From contig JALGPX010000010.1 in the NCBI GenBank assembly GCA_023515795.1, forward strand, positions 16,395-80,394: 64,000 bases of DNA, written 5' to 3'. The notes under the pieces are model-generated. The model did not search any database, was not told the DNA's origin, and was given only the letters and a program-made list of their open reading frames with translations. Source of the DNA: Amoeboaphelidium occidentale (Eukaryota > Aphelidiomycota > Aphelidea). Positions 37,197-47,477 of this stretch are shown one piece after another. A program made the position numbers and the translations under genes. How positions within the stretch are numbered: the stretch's first letter is position 1; each line of letters begins with the position of its first letter.

Positions 37197-39315
37197 ATGT
37201 TTGCAGTAGTGCTAATATCAACTCTTTTGAGTGCTGTGTTAGCAGTGTATAACCAATGGACGTGGATCTCTGGGGCGTCTGGCACAGATGGCACTGCCTA
37301 CTATCAAAACATTAGATCATACACTAAGCAGGTGAGTTATGAGCACAACTGCTGATCTTCAGACAACACCTGCAGCAAAGATATCCTTTTCTTCCGCGTA
37401 TGGTAAAAATCACAGGTGCCTGTATGTGTTTGGAGGTTACGGGAAGCCCGTTTCAGGCCCTAACTATAGAGGTATTCGGCTGATTTAGGTCTACTGACGG
37501 TTTAGGTACTCTAAATGACCTGTGGAGTAAGCTTTTTGCGTATAAATTCATAAATTTAAAGGCTTTGACACTGAAACTGAACAGTGGGCCTTCTGGGGAC
37601 GCGGCTATGATTTTGATGATATGGGATTCTACGTAGATCGTGGCCGTTTCAGCACCGGATATCCCAGTCCAAGAGACAACGCCATGATGGTATTTGACGA
37701 AAGCAATCAGTTGATATACATATATGGAGGGCTTGTGGAAAACTACAATAATTTACAAGCTCTGGATGATTTATGGGTATACAACACGACCTCAAACCAG
37801 TACAAGTGGCTAGGTACGTTTAAAGCTCCAAGACTCATGTTGTAGGTGGTAACGAACCAGAAAAGGACCTTGTGCATTCCGATACCCCGTCTCCTCGCAT
37901 GGTCTCGGGTTACGTAGAGGACACAAAAACCGGAAATGTTTATCTTTCGGAAACTTTGGCTCTTGTCCAGGAGGATACTGATAACGCCTTGTACCGCCTT
38001 AGGAAAACTTGGGTTTTTAATGTCAATTCTGCCAATTGGACTATGTTGGATGGCTCGTTTCCTTTATCCAATTATTCTCAATCCTCACTGCTTTATGACC
38101 CATTCATGAACAACATAATCGTCTTTGCAGGATATGATGACGAAGTGGAAAGCAACATAATGAGCAGCAACACGTTCTATTATAATACCGTTTCTAAAAG
38201 TTGGAGGTTGGCAAGAGAAGGTGGAACCAATAATGGTGTCTATGGTGATAGGTTCGAAGTGAGTCCAACGAACTTTCCTGGTGCGAGATCGAAGCATTTC
38301 AGTGATATTGATATAGCCCAAAGACGATTAATTGTTTTTGGAGGAGTTGGATACGGAGTTACTTTTGGAACGAGAGGTAACTTTCAACGATGATTTGATC
38401 TAATTAGAAGGATACTTGAATGATTTATGGACGTACGATCTTGACAAATACATCTGGACATGGGTTGCAGGATCAAGATCTGTAGATCAGACTCAAAGAA
38501 TAACAGAGAAGGGACAATCTGGTCCACTCGTTTCTCCTGGAGGAAAGGCCTCTGGAGTTGGATTCTATGACGAAATTACGCAAAGATTTTATATTTTTGG
38601 TGGCAATGAGAAGCCTTCGAGACCAGGAGAAGTCATATTATCGAACCAAGTGTGGTATTTTGATTTTAAGTACATTCCACCAGTAACTACCACAACTACT
38701 GGGGTGCAAACAACAACACAGTCGTCAACAACTGGCGGGGGCCAATTATTTAACTCGCAAACGATAAGCACAGAGTCGCGGATAGATGGAGGAAACGAAA
38801 ACCTAAACGATGGCCAGAATACAAAGACGACTACTCCAAATGATGTGATAATCCCAGTTGCAGCAGTGATTCTGTCTGTGCTGTTAATGTTGGGGCTCAT
38901 TCTTTACACATACCAAAGAATCAAGAGAAGAATGATGGATGATCTGAAGGAACTCGAGGCTGCTAAATCGAAAAGACGGAAATCTGAAGTTAAGGCTACG
39001 AAATCCAAGAAGCACACATCAAAACGTCATGCTCATGACACTGACAAACAATCTCGCAGGAATTCGTCTCGAAGAGAATCTGAAGATGACATGCCAACCA
39101 AAAAGAGACAAAATGCTGTTCAGAGCGACGAAGAAGATGTTGCATATGACAGAGCGCGAAAAAGATCATCTAATCATAGCATTGAGGAAACGAGGAATTC
39201 TGTGCGTGGAGGAAAGACCAAAAGTTCCCTTGAACAGCAAGACAATTTAAGACAAGCTTCATCCTCTGACTACAAACAAAGAGAAAAAACTGCTTCTTCG
39301 CACAGATTTGCCTAA
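37197..39315 (+). CDS. Kelch-repeat type I membrane protein, six exons
   Basis: Exons 37197..37331, 37363..37471, 37506..37526, 37562..37813, 37846..38376 and 38408..39315 give 651 residues; introns are 31-35 nt. A signal peptide (MFAVVLISTLLSAVLA) leads directly into YNQWTWISG. Kelch blades follow with LYVFGGYG, GTLNDLWSFDTETEQW, LIYIYGGL..LDDLWVYNTTS, NIIVFAGYDDE, LIVFGGVGYG, LNDLWTYDLDKYIWTWVAG and FYIFGGNEK. Every one of the five introns falls within the propeller, and exon 3 is only 21 nt. A Thr-rich stalk precedes a membrane span (about 504-525, IPVAAVILSVLLMLGLILYT) and a basic Ser/Arg-rich tail. The architecture is like attractin-type or fungal kelch receptors. Ligand unknown. Confidence 0.85.
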
Positions 39316-39428
39316 TCCCGAATATATCTTGCTCGTTGATTGGAACAAATATGAACCAAATAGATATTATCAACATTGGTATCTTGAGAGGCATTGTGTC
39401 CCAGGATTGCTTTGCTCTTAAAGGGTAT

Positions 39429-42400
39429 TCACTTTAACGAAAGACCTTGCAGCTCAAGAAACTTTTTCGACATAGCGGGGATGACATCAATAGACTGGAG
39501 CCAATTGGTGGATGCATGAATAAGCGCTGGAAATGGTATATGCTCTTCTGCATGTTTCTTGAGTAAATACGTCCAGAATTGAAGAAGACCAAGCAAGTTT
39601 TCCGACGCAATGTAGTCTTTTACGAGTGCTTCTCCTTCTTCTTGTGAAAACACCAACCTTTCGTTTCCGATAGAAGCACTAAATTCCATATCCTTTTGGT
39701 TGCAGGGACGGTCTTCTAAGAAAGCCAGCTTGGAGTACTTAAGTTGAATGAAGGAAAGCTTTTCTTGTCTTTGCGCCGATGCTTCCGGCTTTGGATGATC
39801 CAGACGGGCTTCAAGTATCGAGTTGACCTTTATGTTGGTCAACTTTTCAAAACAGGTCAAGATCTCCGGAGTGTAACATGAATTGTCCAGCAATAAGGAT
39901 CTCACTTTAGACAAGTGGCTCCCTAAACTCCTGTGAACGCCCGAGCAATCTTTACACAAAACAATTCCAAGGTTTAGGCTACACCAAACAGGCTCCTTTG
40001 AACTACAATCAGCACAAATATTATTACCTTCGAATGATAAGATCTTTTGAATTCGTTCTGATCCATCAAGACCTGTTGAGCTTCTGCGAGGAGAGTTCTC
40101 GTTTAGAATCTGTTCTATCGCAAACCCAATCGATCGTACCCAAGATCTAGTATCTTCCTCTGATATTGCTTGATAAGTTCGCACAAGATAAGGGGATACA
40201 ACTTCGAAACAAAATCGTCTTAAACTATTGCCGTGACTGCTTCCAGTCTCACGAACTTCTCTCACGGTACAAACCCGAAGATCCACAGAAAAGAAGTTGT
40301 CAAGTCTTTTCAAGTCACTGTACTCTCTTAGTTTGCCAGCTGATAGTACGCACCAGGATCTGACCCAATGGGCACCATTCGTGTTTGCAAAAAGAAATCC
40401 CTCTTTGTTAAGTGCTATTGAAGCGTCGCTACCTCCAAAAGAAGGATCCAAGTCTCTTATTCCTCGGAACTTCTGGCCACTTTGCTCAGTGCTAACATCG
40501 AAGCTAGATAAAGGCTGACCAAGATTCCAATTGGAACTAGTTCCTGACCTTGATCTTTTTCCTTCACTTGTTTGCTTCACCTTTTTCTCTGTGCTTTCTG
40601 CTTTCGCGACAACTGTTTCAAGCTGTTTCCTTAGCTCCTCGTTAGCTTTATGTTCTAGAGACGCCTTTTCTCCATCCGTTTTGACATCATAATCGACGTT
40701 TGAAAGATTGGGCTGCAGCTTCTCGAGCTTAGAAGCAACATCATCGTACATTTTGAACAACTTTTCATAATTAACAACAATGTAGTTTTTCATCTCTGCA
40801 ACTTTCCGAGAATGTAGCTGCTGCATAAAGACGTAGTAATTATACCTATTTAGGTCGAAAGTTGACTTTTTTCTGACAAATTTAGCATCTTTTTCATGCA
40901 TCTTCATTAACTTCTTCTCGTCTAAGGAACGATTCTTCTTTGTAGAAAGATACTTTGCCAAGTGGCTGTAATAAGCTTCGGAAGCATGATCAAACTCTTT
41001 CTTTTGTTCATCGTAAGAATTCAAATCATTTTCGAGGAGCATTTTTAACGGCGTAAGAAACAAATTTTGAAACTGCTGAATGTAATTCTCCTGAGATCTT
41101 TTGATCGCCTCGTGTGCTGGCCTAAAGTATGTTTCGGAGGCTGATTGCAAACTCGGAAGAGATGTTACAGCCTGTGTAAACTTTTCCTCCGCTTCGAATA
41201 GGGTCTCATATGCTGAAGCAAGATCGTCTGAGACTTTTACCAGGTGCTTTACATGGGTTCTTAGCGAGCTGGTTTTCTTTTCCAAGTCAGCAACAGTCGC
41301 TCTAAATAGAGGGCTATCTTCAGGAACGTCCAGGAGAAAAGTACTGCTCGGGGGAGAGTTAGGTGAACCGGATGATTTCAAATCATTCATATTCAACGAA
41401 GGCCGTGTAGCTAACTTCGGGCGTATCATTGGAAATGTTTTTGAGTTGCTATCTGAAACCTGGGATGATGTCGATGTATGCGACAATATAGAAGCCTCAG
41501 AGGGAGCGTTCTGTAAATCTTTCCGTTTTTCGTGAGCTGTTGGTGTAATACCAGGTGACCCCATTGAACCGGTAATGAAGGCGAGGCTGTACTCTTTTTC
41601 GGGAACAGGAGGAGGAACATCATTGTCCGTAGGTTCTTTGACATCTTCTACACTGAAATTCTTTTGGTTCAGAACTTTCTGCGAGCTATGTTGCAATGTG
41701 TTTTCGGCAGATGATATACATTCATGGTTTGTATCATGCGATGAACCTAATAAACTGAACGATAGCTGATCCCTCTTAACTAAACTTGAAGTCTGAACAC
41801 ACTTAATATGCTCCAAAGCGTTTGCCCAAAAAGAGTAATTCCATAAGACCTGGATGTCTTTAGTCCCAGACGTTATAAATCCTAGAACCACGTGATATTT
41901 AAAGAAGTACCCATCATTTGATAAATCTTGAGCACTTGAAATATCAAGACCAGACGTGGATGGATTTATAGGAGGGAGTTCCTTGTTCAACAAGAAATCG
42001 TCTTGCATGGCTATGTCTGGAGAAGCCGTACTGTCATTCCGTTCAGTAGTCGAGGCTTTAGTACCAGGAATGATAAATCTCCACAATATCTCCTGATCGC
42101 CTTCTTGTATATCATAAAGAGTACATACAGTCTCATCCCGAAGCTGCGACATTTGTCTATCTCGTAAACTGTTCAACCTTTCGACAGTTTCATAATCAAA
42201 TCCTTGCACTATGACAATATTTCCACTAACATTCACAGGCGCATGATACTTAATGCTAAGTGAGAATGATCCGAGGTCACACGGGATAACTAGAGAGTCT
42301 TCCAAATTCCCATTCTTTCGTGCTACAAAGAGATCTCCGTCGCAGGACTCCGCTTTCACTACAGCAAACCCTACTCCTCCCTCTTCTACCTGTATACTTG

Positions 42401-42455
42401 CAAACGGAAGCTGTCCACTTCGTATTAAATCTACTTTCTTCAAAGCCACAGACAT
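39429..42455 (-). CDS. BAR-PH-ArfGAP protein (ACAP/ASAP/Cnt class)
   Basis: 1008 residues, one exon. Residues 1-240 form a beta-rich N-terminal region of unknown type (possibly GOLD-like). A BAR domain spans about 380-600 (coiled helices such as LRTHVKHLVKVSDDLASAYE). PH is at about 676-785 (KEGFLFANTNGAHWVRSWCV), and ArfGAP from about 805 with the zinc finger C-x2-C-x16-C-x2-C (ICADCSSKEPVWCSLNLGIV then LCKDCSGVHRSLGSHLSKVR), including the arginine finger in GVHRSLG. It should sense membrane curvature and stimulate GTP hydrolysis on an Arf GTPase at endosomes or the plasma membrane. There are no ankyrin repeats after the GAP, unlike animal ACAPs. Confidence 0.92.
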   Translation of the reverse strand: MSVALKKVDLIRSGQLPFASIQVEEGGVGFAVVKAESCDGDLFVARKNGNLEDSLVIPCDLGSFSLSIKYHAPVNVSGNIVIVQGFDYETVERLNSLRDRQMSQLRDETVCTLYDIQEGDQEILWRFIIPGTKASTTERNDSTASPDIAMQDDFLLNKELPPINPSTSGLDISSAQDLSNDGYFFKYHVVLGFITSGTKDIQVLWNYSFWANALEHIKCVQTSSLVKRDQLSFSLLGSSHDTNHECISSAENTLQHSSQKVLNQKNFSVEDVKEPTDNDVPPPVPEKEYSLAFITGSMGSPGITPTAHEKRKDLQNAPSEASILSHTSTSSQVSDSNSKTFPMIRPKLATRPSLNMNDLKSSGSPNSPPSSTFLLDVPEDSPLFRATVADLEKKTSSLRTHVKHLVKVSDDLASAYETLFEAEEKFTQAVTSLPSLQSASETYFRPAHEAIKRSQENYIQQFQNLFLTPLKMLLENDLNSYDEQKKEFDHASEAYYSHLAKYLSTKKNRSLDEKKLMKMHEKDAKFVRKKSTFDLNRYNYYVFMQQLHSRKVAEMKNYIVVNYEKLFKMYDDVASKLEKLQPNLSNVDYDVKTDGEKASLEHKANEELRKQLETVVAKAESTEKKVKQTSEGKRSRSGTSSNWNLGQPLSSFDVSTEQSGQKFRGIRDLDPSFGGSDASIALNKEGFLFANTNGAHWVRSWCVLSAGKLREYSDLKRLDNFFSVDLRVCTVREVRETGSSHGNSLRRFCFEVVSPYLVRTYQAISEEDTRSWVRSIGFAIEQILNENSPRRSSTGLDGSERIQKILSFEGNNICADCSSKEPVWCSLNLGIVLCKDCSGVHRSLGSHLSKVRSLLLDNSCYTPEILTCFEKLTNIKVNSILEARLDHPKPEASAQRQEKLSFIQLKYSKLAFLEDRPCNQKDMEFSASIGNERLVFSQEEGEALVKDYIASENLLGLLQFWTYLLKKHAEEHIPFPALIHASTNWLQSIDVIPAMSKKFLELQGLSLK

Positions 42456-42504
42456 GCCAAAAATAGAATCCTTTACGGCGTTTGATCAAACAAGAACAAA
42501 AAAC

Positions 42505-43218
42505 ATGGCAGACTGTTGCATGGTATTTTTTGGCAACCGTCTAATACTGAGGATTTTACTTTTGGTCTTTCAAAGTATAACAACTGCATGTCTTATTGCT
42601 TTGCTTATGTTCAATTCGGCTGGCTTGCCCAGCAGTTATGTTGATGCAGCGAAGGACGGCGCTGTCATTTCACTTTTGGTATTCAGCTGTGTTGGACTAC
42701 TGGTGAATGTTATTTGGATTATTCTCTATGCTTGTTATGGAACTTATACTCGCCCCATTACTGTGGAATGTGCAGGCGAAACTGACTGCTACTGCATGAG
42801 GTATGAATTCACTCTGGATTTGATTCTTGGATTTGTGGCGGGACTTACGTCTATCCTAATGATTTCTCGTTCGCCTTGTCAAAATGCGAATATCGAAGAG
42901 GTATTTGGCTCATGGTGTCCTTTGTACAATTCTGCTTTATCTTTTGGAATTTTTGCTATGATTATGTATGGAATTGCAATAATTCTTGATTGTTACACGT
43001 GCTGTCAGCCAAACGCAGGCTATCCTGATGGTGGAGGCAGAGTTTCTACTGTGCCGACAACTAATAATTCATCGCCTCCAAAAGCATGGCCGCCTACAAA
43101 AACTGAAACTCCAACGAAGACTGGCGTGAATTTGGATGAAATCAAAGTTGAAAGTGTTTCAACTCCCGCAGTAAAAGAAAGTGAGCCCCGAAAGTCGGTT
43201 TGGCCGCCACCATCTTAA
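42505..43218 (+). CDS. Four-transmembrane (MARVEL-like) protein
   Basis: 237 residues from ATG 42505 (MADCCMVFFG). Membrane spans lie at about 12-35, 50-78, 100-122 and 140-163, followed by a Pro/Thr-rich cytosolic tail with two AWPPTKT/VWPPPS motifs. The fold resembles MARVEL/tetraspan proteins, but without a diagnostic motif. An upstream in-frame ATG at 42454 would add 17 residues but overlaps the divergent ArfGAP start by sharing its CATG. The later ATG leaves 49 bp between the genes and is preferred. Confidence 0.7.
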   Translation: MADCCMVFFGNRLILRILLLVFQSITTACLIALLMFNSAGLPSSYVDAAKDGAVISLLVFSCVGLLVNVIWIILYACYGTYTRPITVECAGETDCYCMRYEFTLDLILGFVAGLTSILMISRSPCQNANIEEVFGSWCPLYNSALSFGIFAMIMYGIAIILDCYTCCQPNAGYPDGGGRVSTVPTTNNSSPPKAWPPTKTETPTKTGVNLDEIKVESVSTPAVKESEPRKSVWPPPS

Positions 43219-43249
43219 TGATTTTTATTGTTTGAATATACGCCGAGTT

Positions 43250-45403
43250 TTACTCACTGATGCTCATTCGGTTCGAAGTCAATTCTGAGAAATGTTGTAA
43301 CGCTGTTTTAACGCGATCTTTAACATCTAATTCGTCATCATTCACAAATTGTCTTAAACGATCTTCAAAATTAAGACCCTTTAAATGAACAGCTCTCTCT
43401 GTTGCGCCAGAATCCTCAGGCCATGTCAAGTTTATAATACACCACACTGTCGCAACTCTAACATCAGCGTTTTCATGACCCATGTAATCGTAAACACTCT
43501 TTAAAATCTTCTCTGAGTTAATAATGCTACGCTTGTGACCCTCGTTGCCAGTGGAGATGTTAACAACAACATATAATGCTTGCATAACTAAATCTATCGA
43601 AGGATAGGACAGGCGATCTTCAAGTATTTTGATCAAAGTGCGCTCGCTCAGTCCAACAAACACTTGATCAATATCTCCTTCGTTACCACATGCAAAGTTT
43701 CTGAGTAGATTAAGGGCTTGTTCTTGAATCTGAATGCTGTTGTCGTTTAGTAAATCATTCAAACGAACATATGTCAGTTTTTCAATGATATTTGTCTAAT
43801 ATTTAATAATAAAAATTGATAAAACGCACCTTGATGGCAGAATCTGCTTGAAACAACAAGTTTTTCAACGCCCAGACAGCGTTTAAACGAAGGTTGGCGT
43901 CATTATAACCATTGGTTAATTCAATTAATTTCTCCACGCCGCCATTCTCAAGTACAATTTTCTTCATGGGACTAAAATCTAAAACAATATTGCAAATGGT
44001 CGCACATGCTGTTGTCTGGACTTGCGAAGAAGAATCATTCAGCAAGCGAACGAGTGGTAAAGCAACTCCTGCATCAACCAAATAAGTCCGCAAATTCTTT
44101 ACAGATCTGCTTAAGCTTCTCATACATGTACAAGAAGCAGCTCTTATAGAAACGTCTTCGTGCTCCAACAATTTGACTAAAACAGGAAGAACTTTTGCTT
44201 CGATAAGCTGCTTTCTGCATTCTTCCTTGATAGAACAACATGCGGCCAATGCAAATAAAACACTTTCCTTTTGCCTTAAGCTGACAAGCTGAGTTTGATG
44301 GTGATTAAGTAACGCAGAGAGTTTGCTGATCGTGTCAACTTCGGCAGCTGCCTTCTGCATTTCTTCGTCATCAAGCACCAAATAACTTAAAACAAAAGGG
44401 GCTCTTTCTTTAATAGAAGAATTTGATTCCACTAATAAGCGTAGCAATACAGGTAAAACCGAAACAGTAATGTCTTTTGTTAAATCAGAGATATCGTCAC
44501 TCAATTTGCCCACATATCCTGGATTATTTCTCGCAGCATTAGAAAAAGATTTGTAAAAATTCACAAAACAAGTTGCAGATATGAGAGAAAGTCCAGGCCT
44601 ACGTCTTTCATATAATAATTCAAATAGCAGTTTTCGGAATCCATCATACTCATATACAAGTTTTGATGTTTCAACATTGTCACGGCATAAAGACGTCAAC
44701 CCATCAATCGCTGCCTCTTGAGCTTTCAGCTGATTATTATCAAAAGCAAGTTTCAACAACATGTCGACGGCTCCCTTGTTAAAGAATAAAGTCTGATGCT
44801 GCCTTGTTTCACAGCATTTCGCGATCAAAGCAGCCCCAATTTCAGACAGTGATTGTTCGCCTACAATTAAATACAGTAAATAATCTCTAACCTGAGACGG
44901 GAAATTGATGAAGCAAGTTCAGAATGAGGTCAACAGCTCCATCCGTAGCATACACATCTTCACGAGGAACATTGGGATTCTGAAACAATGACTTCAAAGC
45001 CCTTCCTGAGGCCTCTACCAACTTCAAGTCTTTGGAACCAAGATTAAGAAGTAATGGCTTTATAGCGCCAGCTTGTACGACGGACTCAATAAGCTTCTCA
45101 TCTCCGTGCGCAAAACTGCCTAGCACGACGCTGGCTTCCGTTTTGAGAATATCCGAAGTAGAAGGAGATTTGAGTATATTCACAAGCCTAAAGATTATTT
45201 TTGCTGGAATGGGAAGCATACTTCAAAAGCAATCCAAGCCAATTGTAAAGCAACTTGTTGGTCTTGTTTCCAATTACAGAATTCTTAATGAATTTCAGAG
45301 CCTCTAATTTGCGGTTCGCATCGTCTTGGTCCAACGCTTTCAGGACGGCGTTATGCTTCGATGGAACAAAATTTATTGTGTGGCCTTCAGCAGTGTTACG
45401 CAT
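43250..45403 (-). CDS. ARMC8: ARMC8/Gid5/Vid28, armadillo subunit of the GID/CTLH E3 ligase
   Basis: Exons 45403..45255, 45220..44892, 44860..43831 and 43796..43250 (introns 34, 31 and 34 nt) give 684 residues against 673 in human ARMC8. Shared blocks include EALKFIKNSVIGNKTN, TEASVVLGSFAHGDE, ALIAKCCETRQHQTLFFNKG, VSIRAASCTCMRSLSRSVKN, NDANLRLNAVWALKNLLFQA and YDYMGHENADVRVATVWCII. It is the scaffold arm that links substrate receptors to the GID/CTLH ubiquitin ligase, which degrades gluconeogenic enzymes in yeast. The first donor, GTTGCT, is weak, so the first junction is less certain than the others. The four pieces look like separate genes until joined. Confidence 0.9.
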
Positions 45404-45559
45404 TCTTTTGTGACAGAATTCGAAAAAAAATTCAAAGCTGATCTGTCACTGTAACGGACGCAATTCTAAGTTGATTACTGAATTCTTCATTTAATTGAAG
45501 ATCTCATAGTTGTAATTGACATGAACAGTTTAGATCGCAGTTGAATTGTTCTAACTGTG

Positions 45560-47377
45560 ATGATGAAACAAAGATCTCGAAAAGCATTATTCTTTACTTT
45601 GGTAATTGGAAGTGTGATATCATTGGCTTCGTTGCTTTTACTCTTTCGGAATGATTATAACTCATTTTCTATGCATGATCATGATGATCAAGTTAATGCA
45701 GCAGGTGGTTCTGAAGTCAACATAACATTTGTTCCATTGCTTTGGAATGCAACATCTGACTTTCCTGAAGTTTTGATACAGCCTGAAACCAACAGCCCTG
45801 TTCCTATTTACATGATATCATCTCATTTGGATCTGAGACCATTGATGGTTCAAAGATCTCCTGTTGTTCAGGTCATTGCTGCGGTCCTAGCGGATGATCA
45901 ATACAATTCCAAGTGGTGGAAACTCAAAGAAAATTTAAATTGTATAATATCAGTAAGGTATCAAGGGTCTTTAAAGGTTCTGGATGTTGTTACAGTATCG
46001 GCTATCAACACTGTTTTTAATTTTGGAGGTCAATATGTAACGACTCTTTATGCTTGTCCGTTCGATGGGAATCTCCTGCTCAATGAAGTTTACAAGAACG
46101 GTGATGGCTTCTTTATTTCGCTGGCGCCTAGCCCGAAATTATTTGGTTCCACCTCTAGCTCAGTAACTGTGGAAATACGATGGATACCGCTGAGTAAAAG
46201 CACTAAAGAAATGGACATAGTGCTTGCTGATACTGATACTGCAATTTGTGTACCTCCTATAAGAGGCGATCTTTATGCGTCTTCAATTAAAACCTGGATC
46301 GAGACTCACAGGTTGGTTGGATTCAAGCATTTCATGTTTTACTGGCGCCATAAAGACCCTTTTACCTACAGGATCGCAAGGTATTACATGCGAAAAGGCC
46401 ATGCTGATCTTTATAATTTCATGGACCCTACAGATCCAGAATGGGATGGTTGCGGTGACTGCGTTGTTTCAAGACAACCTTTTCATCATAGTCTGAAGAG
46501 AGACGAGTTAATTCCTCAGGAAAACAATTTCCATCATTATAGTCATTTATCAGATGATGAATTCTCAATTCATTATTATGGACAAGACGCCAGTATACAT
46601 GATTGCGCAATAAGGGCAGCATTCAGATTTAAATGGGTCGCATTTCTTGATTTAGATGAATACATATATCTACCAGTGGAAGATTCATTTAACGGAATTC
46701 AAACATGGCCGGACTACTTTTCGAAAAGAAAAGAATCTAACTTTGGTCTACTTAATGGCTTCTTTTGTGTCACGTGCAATGATTTTGCATCTCTCGACAA
46801 ATTCAAGACTCTTTGGGAAACAATTTCAACAAAGAAAAATTATGCTAACTGTCTTTATGATATTCGTTCCGGTAGAGATCAGAAAGCAGATCCGCGTGTT
46901 TTACCTTACATTTTCTATACAAGCAGCAGACAAAGACATTTCTATCCGGAAACAGACCGCACGAAATTTATCATACACCCGAACTTGTACTACTTAATGT
47001 CTATTCACAAACCAAACATGACAATCATTACAGGATTTAACGATTATCCGATCTCGAAGGAAATGAAGAATGATTATAAGATACCAGGAAGCGAGTATTT
47101 GGTGGTTAGCAACACTGATCAATATGAAGAACTTGCCATAAATTTCGTTAAGCCTGTAGAAGCTAACATTGCACATTACCGTTTTACAAAAGATATTTCC
47201 ATGTATTACAACCAAATGTTACGGTTAGGGTACAAAACGACAAACTTTTCACAATGGTCACAGCTCTACAATCGATGCAACAGATGCACACATTTTAAAG
47301 AACTTAGACAAGACACTACCTTTAGAGATCGCTACGCCGTGGAAGTTCTAAAAAGGCTCATAACAAACTGCGACTAA
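45560..47377 (+). CDS. GT92 (DUF23) family glycosyltransferase
   Basis: 605 residues, type II: basic tail, anchor at about 10-30 (ALFFTLVIGSVISLASLLLL), then a lumenal domain. GT92 features: CVPPIRGDLYASSIKTWIET, VGFKHFMFYWRHKDP, DASIHDCAIRAAFRFKWVAF followed by LDLDEYIYLP (metal-binding DxD and acidic motif) and a late IAHYRF. Animal and plant GT92 enzymes are beta-1,4-galactosyltransferases acting on N-glycan core fucose or on cell wall polymers. The acceptor here cannot be told. ATG 45560 and 45563 are adjacent. Confidence 0.85.
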   Translation: MMKQRSRKALFFTLVIGSVISLASLLLLFRNDYNSFSMHDHDDQVNAAGGSEVNITFVPLLWNATSDFPEVLIQPETNSPVPIYMISSHLDLRPLMVQRSPVVQVIAAVLADDQYNSKWWKLKENLNCIISVRYQGSLKVLDVVTVSAINTVFNFGGQYVTTLYACPFDGNLLLNEVYKNGDGFFISLAPSPKLFGSTSSSVTVEIRWIPLSKSTKEMDIVLADTDTAICVPPIRGDLYASSIKTWIETHRLVGFKHFMFYWRHKDPFTYRIARYYMRKGHADLYNFMDPTDPEWDGCGDCVVSRQPFHHSLKRDELIPQENNFHHYSHLSDDEFSIHYYGQDASIHDCAIRAAFRFKWVAFLDLDEYIYLPVEDSFNGIQTWPDYFSKRKESNFGLLNGFFCVTCNDFASLDKFKTLWETISTKKNYANCLYDIRSGRDQKADPRVLPYIFYTSSRQRHFYPETDRTKFIIHPNLYYLMSIHKPNMTIITGFNDYPISKEMKNDYKIPGSEYLVVSNTDQYEELAINFVKPVEANIAHYRFTKDISMYYNQMLRLGYKTTNFSQWSQLYNRCNRCTHFKELRQDTTFRDRYAVEVLKRLITNCD

Positions 47378-47477
47378 ACAAATGCCTGTTCAAAACAAGC
47401 TTGTTTGCTGCTGATCGACTTTGCACTGATTCTTTGGAATAATTCACGCAAAACTTTTGAAGTAACAAAAGAAATAA

